From: a virus | IMG/VR virus record: IMGVR_UViG_3300034521_000392 | Location: 1 to 49,000 of that record | Length of the DNA stretch: 49,000 bases | Reading direction: 5' to 3' (one strand) | Shown here: positions 9,261 through 15,736 of the stretch, in pieces | How positions within the stretch are numbered: the first letter of the stretch is position 1 | How the letters are laid out: each line of letters opens with the position of its first letter | The notes under the pieces: generated by a model | What the model was told of the DNA's origin: nothing | Database searches by the model: none | Seen by the model: the letters and a program-made list of their open reading frames with translations, nothing else | Position numbers and translations under genes: made by a program

Positions 9261-9731
9261 TTAATTACACCAAGACTCGTAAGAATCGTTAAACACGCCA
9301 ACTAGTTGTTCGACAATTTTTCTTGAAGTTTCACTTCCAGACAATTGCACTGGGTACTTAGACATTTTAATAAAAGGTGATTCATTGCTATCGACATACA
9401 CAAATTTCGCCCCTATCTTACTTATATCAGTTTTCCCAGAAACCATGCCACATACAGCGCTACCTCTTTTGTGTCGGTAAACCTTCATTTCTGAAAATGT
9501 AACTCCATTGTTTATGTTGAAGTTGGAATCACAGACAGCAATCATTCTTGCCTTAGGCGCTATTTTATTACTGCTCATACTCTGCCATCTTCGGCATTCA
9601 CCTTGCTTATAATCTTTTGCAAGAGTTCTTTTTACCGATGATTTCGCCTCAGTTAATAACACATCATCACTTTTCTTATCGCATCCTGATAAAAAAACAC
9701 AGGCAAGCAATATGATCAGTAACTTGTTCAC
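9261..9731 (-). CDS. Putative lipoprotein, accessory (moron-like) gene
   Basis: A 156-residue protein with a clear type II signal peptide: MNKLLIILLACVFLSGC, where Cys17 would be lipidated. Asp18 follows it (CDKK), a +2 residue that favours retention in the inner membrane. The mature part has further cysteines (C48, C67, C94, C155) that could form disulphides in the periplasm. It starts at GTG, overlapping the upstream stop by four bases. AT content is higher than in the tail genes. Lipoproteins in tail operons of T1, T5, phi80 and N15 (Cor/Llp) block superinfection, so exclusion is a reasonable guess, but I see no sequence match to those proteins. Confidence 0.7.
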   Translation of the reverse strand: MNKLLIILLACVFLSGCDKKSDDVLLTEAKSSVKRTLAKDYKQGECRRWQSMSSNKIAPKARMIAVCDSNFNINNGVTFSEMKVYRHKRGSAVCGMVSGKTDISKIGAKFVYVDSNESPFIKMSKYPVQLSGSETSRKIVEQLVGVFNDSYESWCN

Positions 9732-10057
9732 ATCGCAGCCCCGCGCTCTTTATGGATGGATATCTCGTTAAGATGCTCAACAACCCTAATACCAAAATCA
9801 GTAATCGTGTATGGCTTGGTGAATATATTTATCATCTCAGAAAGATGTTTATGTGGATCGCTTAAAATTGGGTGCTCTGGTGAGTTTTTAGCATTGTAGT
9901 GAGACACACCAACGAGAGCAAACACCAACTCTTCAAATACAACACGCTTCGTGACTCCATCATATGTAACTTTATCATCACCAGTTTTATGTTTAAGATA
10001 GCGTAAATAGGCAGCAGCAACTTCCTCTGCCAAGCGCTGCAATTGGTCTTGTTCCAT
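9728..10057 (-). CDS. Hypothetical protein in accessory block
   Basis: A 109-residue soluble protein. The start is ATG 10057 (MEQDQLQRLAEEVAAAYLRY), preceded by GGAG at good spacing. It is predicted mostly helical with no membrane segment. A central VVFEELVFALVGV and C-terminal YTITDFGIRVVEHLNEI suggest a compact helical or winged fold. It lies between the antirepressor terminator and the lipoprotein gene and is translationally coupled to the latter. I do not recognise the family. Coupling suggests the two act together, perhaps in superinfection immunity; that is inference only. Confidence 0.6.
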   Translation of the reverse strand: MEQDQLQRLAEEVAAAYLRYLKHKTGDDKVTYDGVTKRVVFEELVFALVGVSHYNAKNSPEHPILSDPHKHLSEMINIFTKPYTITDFGIRVVEHLNEISIHKERGAAM

Positions 10058-10127
10058 GTAGCTTCTCCAGTTTTTTGGTATCAAATGAATCCTACCATCT
10101 GTTGACGACGAGGTCAGCAGGAACGAC

Positions 10128-10150
10128 AAAACCCGCAGTTAAGCGGGTTT
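10128..10150 (-). terminator. Intrinsic terminator after antirepressor
   Basis: On the minus strand AAACCCGC, loop TTAACT, GCGGGTTT, then one more T. It ends the Arc-like/antirepressor unit 20 bases after its stop codon. The stem is symmetric, with A-rich flank on the other side, so it may also work weakly on the plus strand. Confidence 0.75.
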
Positions 10151-10169
10151 GTGGTAATCGTGATATCGG

Positions 10170-11093
10170 TTACAGGTTAATGCGATGACATGCCTTATCA
10201 CGAACAGCGACGTATGAGGCCATTTCTTTCATCGCCCAGCTCTGCTCAGCCATGATGGTGCGCAGCGCCTTTAGCTCAGCGCTTACCGCACTAACGTCGT
10301 ATCCGGCGGCTGTGAGTGCCGAAACCAATTTATAAGCCGGGCTGCAATCAACCAGTGCCGCGCGATCAAGGGTTATCGTATCACCACATTGTTGACGAAT
10401 AACTGTATACGGCGCGTTTTCAACAAACCAAGAAATCGGGAAGTTGATATCCAGTTTCGGCGCGGGTAGTTCTTCCTGCTTGCCGATGAACTCCCCTTCC
10501 AACGGCACTCGAGCCGCAATAGAAAGCGCCTCAGTAAACTGGTCTTCGCTGATTTCCTTGTAGCTGCAACCAAAATGGGATTTAAGTGACGACCACATTG
10601 TGATCATCGCTTTGGCCTGGCATTCTTTCGGCAACGCTTTACCGCGAGTCATTACCAGTTGCTTAATGGCTTCCTGCTGCTCGGAGGTGATTTTTCCGGG
10701 TAGTGATTTTTTAGCCTTGCGCGGGTTCTTAACCTCGCCTTTCGTCCAGTACTCGTAAAGCACATCGTCGCACTCTTCCTGATAGCGAATGACGTTATCG
10801 CGGATTTCCGGGCGGACCTTGTTCGGACTAATACTGTTCAGCCAAGCAGCTAGCTTGCGTAACGCCAGGCAAATCATAGATTGCATCCCGCCAGCCGAAG
10901 GTATGGTGATTTCGACCATACCTTTTGCAAAGCGTTGAGAAATCTTCTTATGTTGCGATTTCCAGTCCAACCCCATACCCTCCACAATTGGCTTCATCGG
11001 GGTATAAGCCTCACCGTTGTGCTCAACAACGAAAAGAGAATTACCATAGAAAGGCACGTTGATTGTGCGATCTGCAATTGCTAAACTTGTCAT
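10170..11093 (-). CDS. ant: Antirepressor, P22 Ant-like
   Basis: A 307-residue protein with the phage antirepressor N-terminal domain (residues about 1-125: FYGNSLFVVEHNGEAYTPMK, GMGLDWKSQHKKI, LRKLAAWLNSISPNKVRPEI). P22 Ant binds and inactivates C2-type repressors, so this protein would release lysogeny or overcome immunity. The start is ATG 11093 (MTSLAIAD) with GGGA upstream; a TTG five codons earlier is possible. It follows the Arc-like gene by 71 bases, an interval holding a predicted antisense RNA. It sits inside the tail operon but ends in its own terminator. The C-terminal half is less conserved, as in other Ant proteins. Confidence 0.88.
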   Translation of the reverse strand: MTSLAIADRTINVPFYGNSLFVVEHNGEAYTPMKPIVEGMGLDWKSQHKKISQRFAKGMVEITIPSAGGMQSMICLALRKLAAWLNSISPNKVRPEIRDNVIRYQEECDDVLYEYWTKGEVKNPRKAKKSLPGKITSEQQEAIKQLVMTRGKALPKECQAKAMITMWSSLKSHFGCSYKEISEDQFTEALSIAARVPLEGEFIGKQEELPAPKLDINFPISWFVENAPYTVIRQQCGDTITLDRAALVDCSPAYKLVSALTAAGYDVSAVSAELKALRTIMAEQSWAMKEMASYVAVRDKACHRINL

Positions 11094-11166
11094 GTCAATA
11101 TTTCCCAATCAGATTTGTTGATATCGAAGCCTCAATGGTTGCAGCCATTGGGGCTTCGCTGTTTTT
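11092..11166 (+). ncRNA. Predicted sar-like antisense RNA opposing ant translation
   Basis: A plus-strand promoter TTGATT (11059-11064), 17 bases, TAAACT (11082-11087) would start RNA near 11092-11097. A 14-bp stem with a six-base loop (11125-11158), then CTGTTTTT, would end it at about 11166. The RNA of roughly 75 bases is antisense to the ant start and Shine-Dalgarno and covers the arc-ant gap. P22 makes sar RNA of about 69 bases from exactly this place to repress ant. Position, length, promoter and terminator all agree; expression is not shown. Confidence 0.6.
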
Positions 11167-11326
11167 ACAGCGCATGTTGCATTTTCTCTCTGTACTTTAG
11201 CCACCAAACCAATCCTTGGACCAAGACTGCATTTTCTGAAAGCCCCTCCTCATCGGCTATGCGTTTAAACTCCTCTTTCAACTTCTGCGGATAACGCAGG
11301 GTCGTCTTTACTTCACTCTTTTCCAC
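11165..11326 (-). CDS. arc: Arc-like ribbon-helix-helix repressor
   Basis: A 53-residue protein starting at GTG 11326 with a perfect AAGGAG six bases upstream. This start gives exactly the length of P22 Arc and leaves the operator region free. An ATG seven codons earlier lacks a ribosome site and lies within an operator repeat. The ribbon-helix-helix fold shows as VKTTLRYPQKLKEEFKRIAD (strand and first helix) then EGLSENAVLVQGLVWWL (second helix). By analogy it dimerises, binds its own promoter and shuts off its operon with ant. The C-terminus has WW instead of Arc's usual residues. Confidence 0.75.
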   Translation of the reverse strand: MEKSEVKTTLRYPQKLKEEFKRIADEEGLSENAVLVQGLVWWLKYREKMQHAL

Positions 11327-11338
11327 TCTTATCTCCTT

Positions 11339-11425
11339 AGGGGCCATAATGCCACCACAAGGCCATAATGCCACCATTGAAATGATATGGCAATATGGCA
11401 CCATTGTTTTTTTGAGGGATTTGCA
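11339..11425. promoter_or_regulatory. Divergent operator/promoter region of immI-like module
   Basis: The 87 bases between the Arc-like and Mnt-like starts hold a direct repeat GGCCATAATGCCACCA (11342-11357 and 11361-11376, period 19 bases) and related half-sites TGGCACCATTG (11396-11406) and TGCCACCATTG. Minus-strand promoter candidate: TTGCCA, 17 bases, CATTAT. Plus-strand candidate: ATGCCA, 17 bases, CAATAT. Two ribbon-helix-helix proteins flank it, as in P22 Pant/Pmnt. Site-to-protein assignment is inference. Confidence 0.65.
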
Positions 11426-11785
11426 ATGGCCGAAAAACAAGTAAAAGATTACGACAAGTTCAACCTACGCTTCCCGGATGGGATGCGTGACGCTATAGCT
11501 GAGCGGGCCAAGCGCAATGGCAGGTCGATGAACTCTGAAATTGTGCAGATACTTCAAGAAACGCTGGATACCGATAAGGCTGTTTCTGAAAGCGACCTTG
11601 TTGATTTCGACTCAACTCAAGCCGCTTTTAATGCCGCATCGACAGTAGAAGAGAAAGAGCAGTTCCTAAGTAATCTTGCGAAAAAAGACCCGTTCACGGC
11701 AGACATACTTCGCGAGGGAGAAGAGCACGCCAGAAGACTTGCTGCGATACTTGGCCGCCGCATGGGGTATCTGGATGAAGAGTAG
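11426..11785 (+). CDS. mnt: Mnt-like ribbon-helix-helix repressor
   Basis: A 119-residue protein starting at ATG 11426 with GAGG upstream. The N-terminal DNA-binding part reads KFNLRFPDGMRDAIAERAKR then NGRSMNSEIVQILQ, very close to P22 Mnt, whose NGRSMNSE stretch is identical. The C-terminal helical tail (about 60-119) is longer than Mnt's tetramerisation helix. P22 Mnt is made in the lysogen and represses ant. Here it is transcribed away from arc and ant, the same layout. It is one of the few plus-strand genes inside the minus-strand late region, as expected of a gene expressed from the prophage. Confidence 0.85.
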   Translation: MAEKQVKDYDKFNLRFPDGMRDAIAERAKRNGRSMNSEIVQILQETLDTDKAVSESDLVDFDSTQAAFNAASTVEEKEQFLSNLAKKDPFTADILREGEEHARRLAAILGRRMGYLDEE

Positions 11786-11825
11786 TAAAAATCCCAACTG
11801 ACTGAGCCAGGACATCTGACCAAAC

Positions 11826-11837
11826 TGTTAAAGAGCA
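11826..11837 (-). promoter_or_regulatory. boxA-like antitermination element
   Basis: The minus strand reads TGCTCTTTAACA, identical to the core of the E. coli rRNA-operon boxA that binds NusB-S10. It lies just before late transcripts would run antisense through the Mnt-like gene. No boxB hairpin is evident beside it. Function is inference. Confidence 0.4.
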
Positions 11838-11895
11838 CCTACCCACGTGATTAAAACGCTGGCGGGTGCGTAAAGATAGGGAAGCAATGAAAATG

Positions 11896-11910
11896 TTACC
11901 CGTTGGGTAA
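11896..11910. repeat. Perfect 15-base palindrome, possible operator
   Basis: TTACCCGTTGGGTAA is a perfect inverted repeat (six-base arms, three-base centre) in the AT-rich non-coding stretch between the Mnt-like gene and the next tail-operon terminator. No protein partner is identified. Confidence 0.4.
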
Positions 11911-11937
11911 TAATATGTTGATAAATGGCACTTTTTG

Positions 11938-11961
11938 CAAAAACAGCCCACCTGAGTGGGC
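11938..11961 (-). terminator. Intrinsic terminator after gene 11970-12191
   Basis: On the minus strand GCCCAC, loop TCAG, GTGGGC, then TGTTTTT. It closes the tail-side transcript at the edge of the immI-like block, insulating it from the late operon. Confidence 0.85.
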
Positions 11962-11969
11962 TTGAGTCT

Positions 11970-12191
11970 TTACTCCAGAAACCTGGTTCCTGTCACAAAA
12001 TCATCGCTACCAACTCGGTGGCTGCCGTAAACGGCATCGTACCCAACACCAAGATCAGCAGCTTTCGTTTCGGCTACATCTTTTGTGGCGTATACACCGA
12101 CAAGGTGCCAGGGAGAACCGCGCACAACTCCCCACCCCAAGACCCATCCTTTGTTATCCGGGTCCGCTTTTAGTCCATCTGCTACAAACAT
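11970..12191 (-). CDS. Small conserved phage protein of unknown function
   Basis: A 73-residue protein (MFVADGLKADPDNKGWVLGW). A near-ideal AAAGGAGAT precedes the ATG, so translation is likely. It is Gly and Trp rich, without membrane segment or signal, suggesting a small beta barrel (GVVRGSPWHLVGVYATKDVAE). I do not recognise its function. It lies between the tail-chaperone region and the immI-like block and ends in a strong terminator. Similar short proteins occur in enterobacterial prophages as hypothetical genes; it could be part of the accessory insert rather than the tail. Confidence 0.65.
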   Translation of the reverse strand: MFVADGLKADPDNKGWVLGWGVVRGSPWHLVGVYATKDVAETKAADLGVGYDAVYGSHRVGSDDFVTGTRFLE

Positions 12192-12259
12192 GCATATCTC
12201 CTTTGTTAACCAGATTGCATGTTATTTCGCCTGACGAAGGCAAGGCAAGGTGCAAAGAC

Positions 12260-12484
12260 TCAGGATAAAGTGGCTTTCACGTTTAACCCGGTGATACCAC
12301 CGGATGGAAACAGAACTGACAGGGGGCTATCATCAACACTTACATCATAGTGGCGGATGAACACATTCGAAATTTTACCTGACAGGGAATCCTCAACCAG
12401 TACGCTATCACCCTGCAATACCTGAAACTCAACATTATTGAGAACAATACCACTGGATGAGAATTCAATTTTAACTCGCTTCAT
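12260..12484 (-). CDS. Small hypothetical protein in tail region
   Basis: A 74-residue protein beginning MKRVKIEFSSSGIVLNN, with GAGG at suitable distance upstream. The alternating hydrophobic pattern (FQVLQGDSVLVEDSLSGKI) suggests an all-beta fold. It starts 22 bases after the chaperone candidate stops, in the slot where lambda has the GT extension, but I see neither a slippery sequence nor a frame that would fuse the two. The role is unknown; tail assembly or an accessory role are both possible. Confidence 0.6.
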   Translation of the reverse strand: MKRVKIEFSSSGIVLNNVEFQVLQGDSVLVEDSLSGKISNVFIRHYDVSVDDSPLSVLFPSGGITGLNVKATLS

Positions 12485-12506
12485 AGTCTTTTCCTCACGT
12501 AAACAG

Positions 12507-13160
12507 TTAATGCGGTCCGTTCCGTTGCGCGTCGATCGCCAGCATCTGCTCTGCCCAGTTCATAACTTCGTCATATTTCTCCTGGGTTGGCACCTTGCCT
12601 TTATCCTTTTGCGGGAACTTGGCATTCATGGCAGCCCGGAAGCTGGTCATCGTCATGTTCCAGGCGTCCGCCTCGCTCATTCCGAGGTGGGCAACAGCGG
12701 TATAGACGAATGACCTGACATCGAATTTATCGCTGTACTCGCCCTTCTTGCTCTCGAACTCTCCCGGGGGCTGATCGCCCATTACGCCATGAAGCATCAG
12801 GTGGCGGGCGAGTTGAATAACATCTTCGATCGGAATGGCTCCCGGCTTGAACAGCAGCCGTCCTGCCGCATTCACTGAGTACGAACCAATCACCTCTGCA
12901 ATGTTACCTTCTGAGCAATGCCGGACTACGCTGGCAGCCGACGCAGCCATTTCAGCAAAGCAACGAGCGTTAACAGCCTTCAGAGTCTGGATATCGGCGA
13001 TATGGTGTTTCGGATAGTGCCCGGCATGAACCTTCACGAAAGCATCAACAATCTGTTCCGGTGAGCCGATTCGGGACATAGCCAGAAATGAAGGGTTGAG
13101 AAATATCTCTTTGCCAGCGGCGCGAATGACAGCCTGGCCGATATCGGTTATTGCTTTCAT
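12507..13160 (-). CDS. Tail assembly chaperone candidate (G position)
   Basis: A 217-residue mostly helical protein starting at ATG 13160 (MKAITDIGQAVIRAAGKEIF), preceded by GAGAGG. It occupies the place of the tail chaperone G between the major tail protein and the tape measure. A C-terminal VYTAVAHLGMSEADAWNMTM segment resembles the helical motif of tail-chaperone and GPW-like proteins that recruit the tape measure. The family looks like one annotated as DUF6246 (from memory). A strong terminator separates it from the major tail gene, giving lower expression than the tube protein. The chaperone role is inference from order and helix pattern. Confidence 0.6.
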   Translation of the reverse strand: MKAITDIGQAVIRAAGKEIFLNPSFLAMSRIGSPEQIVDAFVKVHAGHYPKHHIADIQTLKAVNARCFAEMAASAASVVRHCSEGNIAEVIGSYSVNAAGRLLFKPGAIPIEDVIQLARHLMLHGVMGDQPPGEFESKKGEYSDKFDVRSFVYTAVAHLGMSEADAWNMTMTSFRAAMNAKFPQKDKGKVPTQEKYDEVMNWAEQMLAIDAQRNGPH

Positions 13161-13170
13161 GAAACCTCTC

Positions 13171-13192
13171 AAAAAAAAGGGGCCGAAGCCCC
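13171..13192 (-). terminator. Strong terminator after major tail protein
   Basis: On the minus strand GGGGC, stable TTCG tetraloop, GCCCC, then eight T. It follows the major tail gene by five bases and should make its transcript the most abundant of the tail region. Confidence 0.92.
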
Positions 13193-13197
13193 TGATA

Positions 13198-13932
13198 TCA
13201 CGCTGCGTTGACAACAACCGTAGCAGACCCGGACATCACGCTGCCCGCTGTGGAGGAAGACACCTGACAACTGTATGATCCGGCATCACCCGCAGCCACG
13301 TTTGCTTTGGTGAATGTTGCTGATGTTGCGCCAGAGACGTCACTACCCCCCTTCTTCCACTGGTAAGTCAGTGCTGAATTGTCAGACACAGTCGCAGCCA
13401 CCGACAGGTTCAGCGTATCGCCAACGGTCAGCGTGCGATTCTGTGGCTGGGTAGTGATGGTGATAGTTGCACCAACGTCGCGCACGTCAACCTGACCGGC
13501 ACTGGACGCTTCGACAGACCAGGTGGCAACGTCGTCGTGCGGCGCCTCATCGCCCCATGATGTCACCATGAACGGCCCTTCGGTGATATCGTTCGGAGAG
13601 ATGATCTTGAACCATACATACGGCTGGTTGCTGGTCTCTGCTGGCGGGTTGTAGACGTGACGCTTAAGCGCGTTCTGCGCATAAACATCCTCTTTGCGGG
13701 TCACACCGTCACCAGAGAACGAAATGTTCTTGTAAGTAACGAGGTTCTCTTGCGTAAATGCAGCGCTCATGTCGCCGGTCGCATCTGCGGTTTCCCACTC
13801 TGCATTTACTGTTTTGCCGCGCATCATGCCGAGTCGGCGGTAAGCGCTGGCGGTGGGTTGTACTTCAGGGCATCCAATCGCGTAATAAACGACGACGTCG
13901 CGCCCGGTAAAAGCGCCCGATTCACACGCCAT
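13198..13932 (-). CDS. Major tail (tube) protein with C-terminal Ig-like domain
   Basis: A 244-residue protein. Residues 1-155 (MACESGAFTGRDVVVYYAIG to SVEASSAGQVDVRD) form the tail-tube domain, a beta barrel that stacks in hexameric rings. Residues about 157-243 are an immunoglobulin-like domain (ITTQPQNRTLTVGDTLNLSV, LTYQWKKGGSDVSG, DAGSYSCQVSS), with the typical Trp and Cys core and a YxC motif. Lambda gpV also carries a dispensable surface Ig domain. Start ATG 13932 is preceded by GGAG. Position between tail terminator and chaperone supports the call. Confidence 0.88.
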   Translation of the reverse strand: MACESGAFTGRDVVVYYAIGCPEVQPTASAYRRLGMMRGKTVNAEWETADATGDMSAAFTQENLVTYKNISFSGDGVTRKEDVYAQNALKRHVYNPPAETSNQPYVWFKIISPNDITEGPFMVTSWGDEAPHDDVATWSVEASSAGQVDVRDVGATITITTQPQNRTLTVGDTLNLSVAATVSDNSALTYQWKKGGSDVSGATSATFTKANVAAGDAGSYSCQVSSSTAGSVMSGSATVVVNAA

Positions 13933-13949
13933 AGTGATTTATCTCCGTG

Positions 13950-14336
13950 TTATCTGGAAATGATGGTTTGAAAGGAAATGTCGAAGAGGTAACGACCTTC
14001 TTCGGTCTGGATGGCGGTGATGCCGCCTATTGGCTGCATCGAAATGATGCATTCGCTTTTGTAGTCGTCGATCATCGCCTGGCGGATGGCGTCGGCGCGA
14101 TCTTCAATCTCGTTAATGTTGCTGTCGTTCTGGCCTGACAGGAGGAGGATGCGGAAATAATCGCGGGTTATCGCTTCTTCTGGCTTTCCGCCACCGCTCT
14201 GCTGGATGACAAGGTATCTTTCCCCCTCGGTATTCTCCAATTCATTCCAGAATCGCTTCTGGACGCGATAACCAACATCAAAGCCATGCGACTGCAACCA
14301 CGCTCTCAGCGCGTCATACACTTCGCTACGCGTCAT
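13950..14336 (-). CDS. Tail terminator protein, gpU-like
   Basis: A 128-residue protein (MTRSEVYDALRAWLQSHGFD). The N-terminal helix, the central RYLVIQQSGGGKP strand and the ITAIQTEEGRYLFDISFQTI ending fit the tail-terminator fold that caps the tube and joins it to the head. Length is like lambda gpU (131). The gene starts inside the last codon of the gp10-like gene (four-base overlap) and lies 17 bases before the major tail protein, the usual order in siphophages. The function is inferred from position and length; sequence support is moderate. Confidence 0.75.
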   Translation of the reverse strand: MTRSEVYDALRAWLQSHGFDVGYRVQKRFWNELENTEGERYLVIQQSGGGKPEEAITRDYFRILLLSGQNDSNINEIEDRADAIRQAMIDDYKSECIISMQPIGGITAIQTEEGRYLFDISFQTIISR

Positions 14337-14731
14337 ACTTTGTACCCTTGCTTGATGATGGCCTTAATCTCGTTGAGGCCGTCGCGCTCAAAGCCTTTGC
14401 GGAGGAAGTCCGGTTCGCCATCTGGATCCCAGTAATTTCCGCTGCCGTCTGGCCTTGGCTTGCCTTTCAGCTTGCCCCTTGCGGCATTAACTGCGGCGGC
14501 ATAGTTAGCCGCATACCCCACCCGCCCAATCATTCCTGATGGCATTGGTTCGAGTTTTTTGTATTGGCTGTTGATGAGAACTGATGTTTTCGCAACCGGA
14601 GTAATCAACGCCGCATGGTTGGCCCCGGCATTCATGACTTCATAGAGAACCTTCTCCGTTCGGATGCCAGCGATATCACTCAGCACCTTGCGGGTGTTCA
14701 TCTGAACACGCTTGATACCTTTAACGGGCAT
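14333..14731 (-). CDS. HK97 gp10 / lambda gpZ-like morphogenesis protein
   Basis: A 132-residue basic protein (MPVKGIKRVQMNTRKVLSDI). Features of the HK97-gp10 family are the N-terminal helix, the SVLINSQYK strand, and the GRVGYAANYAAAVNA motif followed by a FLRKGFERDGLNEIKAII C-terminal helix. In lambda gpZ this protein is needed to load the tail-end of DNA at the head-tail joint and stays in the tail. The gene overlaps the terminator-protein gene by four bases and lies eight bases after the preceding connector gene. Confidence 0.8.
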   Translation of the reverse strand: MPVKGIKRVQMNTRKVLSDIAGIRTEKVLYEVMNAGANHAALITPVAKTSVLINSQYKKLEPMPSGMIGRVGYAANYAAAVNAARGKLKGKPRPDGSGNYWDPDGEPDFLRKGFERDGLNEIKAIIKQGYKV

Positions 14732-14738
14732 GATCCCC

Positions 14739-15101
14739 TCACGTAAGAATTTTGTAGTCTGGTTCTTCTTCGAAGAATGACATATCCCATTCCGTCACCG
14801 CTTTGATGATGTTTGCACCAGCTTTCAGCGGATCGGCCTGTGCCGTTGTATCACCTCTGGCGATATACCAGTCACGCTTCGGCATGGTCGCATCGATGCC
14901 ATTGCGCTTCAGCTCAGTGAAGAAAATCAGGTTCGTGGTGAACTCTTTCCCACTGGCATCTACCGCAACTTCATTGTTTGCCGTCCAGGTGCAGTCAATC
15001 AGGTAGGGGGTTCCGGTTGTCCAGGTGCTGTTCCAGTCGTCGTAGACGCGCGGGTAAACAGTGGCAACATTGGTATAGCTCCATGCGGCTGTTTCAGACA
15101 C
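14739..15101 (-). CDS. Head-closure (stopper) candidate
   Basis: A 120-residue protein starting at GTG 15101 with a strong GGGAGG upstream; the start overlaps the preceding small gene's stop. It is beta-rich and acidic (WSYTNVATVYPRVYDDWNST, WYIARGDTTAQADPLKAG) without a membrane segment. It lies between the adaptor-type protein and the gp10-like protein, where siphophages encode the stopper that closes the head. I do not recognise a specific family, so the role is based on order. A minor tail component is the alternative. Confidence 0.5.
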   Translation of the reverse strand: MSETAAWSYTNVATVYPRVYDDWNSTWTTGTPYLIDCTWTANNEVAVDASGKEFTTNLIFFTELKRNGIDATMPKRDWYIARGDTTAQADPLKAGANIIKAVTEWDMSFFEEEPDYKILT

Positions 15102-15273
15102 CGTTATCCTCCCACCGGATCACCTCCGGATTCTCCGCCGCAACCTTCCGGCACAGCAGATACCAGTCACCGTTGCTTTTGACGTATCCGGTAACGCGCT
15201 TACCACTGTCGGTCATCACCCAGACTTTGACAAAAGGCTCCGGCAGCCGCTTCTTAACCGATATCCAGGCCAT
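15094..15273 (-). CDS. Small DUF551-like protein
   Basis: A 59-residue protein beginning MAWISVKKRLPEPF and ending EVIRWEDNGV. The Trp-Ile-x-Val-x-x-Arg-Leu-Pro-Glu opening and the closing WE motif recall the DUF551 family of small phage proteins. Start ATG 15273 overlaps the adaptor stop (TAATG) and has GGGAG upstream; the stop overlaps the next GTG start. This tight coupling argues it is translated, although short. Its role among head-tail connector genes is unknown. Confidence 0.65.
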   Translation of the reverse strand: MAWISVKKRLPEPFVKVWVMTDSGKRVTGYVKSNGDWYLLCRKVAAENPEVIRWEDNGV

Positions 15274-15674
15274 TACTTACTCCCGCTGCACATGCAACCA
15301 GCTTTACCGATCCATATGCCAGCAAAAGCTGTATTGGTCGGGTCTGGAGGGATGAGGTCATTAGCGCAGCCGTGTTTATCGGTGACGCGCAACAGTGCCA
15401 GCGCCCCTCTCCATCGATCGGGAAACGACTGATACCGGAATGAGCGTGACGCACCATTAGGGCCAGTCTGCGAGCTGATATACTTGTCGCCTTGCGCCAG
15501 CCCCATAAGTGACAGCAGATAGAGTTGAATCAACAGCGAGGTCGATGCCGGATAATGCGCATCAAGACACTCCTGTATGCTGTTGGCCTGGTCGACGAGA
15601 GCCTGAAGAACAAAATCGGGAATGGAAACGCCCTGACTTTGCAAATACCCCTTCGCCTGTTCGAGAGTTACCAT
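15273..15674 (-). CDS. Head-tail adaptor (connector) protein
   Basis: A 133-residue protein (MVTLEQAKGYLQSQGVSIPD). The VTLEQAKxYL opening, helical first half (LVDQANSIQECLDAHYPAST) and central TSLLIQLYLLSLMGLAQGD fit head-tail connector proteins that bind below the portal. It follows the capsid genes after a double hairpin. The C-terminus has three cysteines (GCAND, GCMCSGSK), which is odd for a connector and may hint at metal binding or disulphides in the virion. Exact family uncertain; I would place it with the HK97 gp6-like or DUF7370-type connectors. Confidence 0.65.
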   Translation of the reverse strand: MVTLEQAKGYLQSQGVSIPDFVLQALVDQANSIQECLDAHYPASTSLLIQLYLLSLMGLAQGDKYISSQTGPNGASRSFRYQSFPDRWRGALALLRVTDKHGCANDLIPPDPTNTAFAGIWIGKAGCMCSGSK

Positions 15675-15711
15675 TGTCGACTCCGTGAAACACCCCGCCG
15701 GAGCGGGGCAT

Positions 15712-15733
15712 AAAAAAACCGCCTTAGCGGCGG
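15712..15733 (-). terminator. Terminator after capsid cluster, followed by a second hairpin
   Basis: On the minus strand CCGCC, loop GCTAA, GGCGG, then seven T. A second GC hairpin (15693-15708: CCCCGC, CGGA, GCGGGG) follows without a T run. Together they probably lower transcription from capsid genes into tail genes. Confidence 0.85.
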
Positions 15734-15736
15734 CTG

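Noticed and set aside
12260-13160. Programmed frameshift joining the chaperone candidate to the following small gene, as in lambda G-GT
   Set aside because: The small gene has its own ribosome site and start after the stop, and I found no slippery heptamer near the end of the upstream gene.
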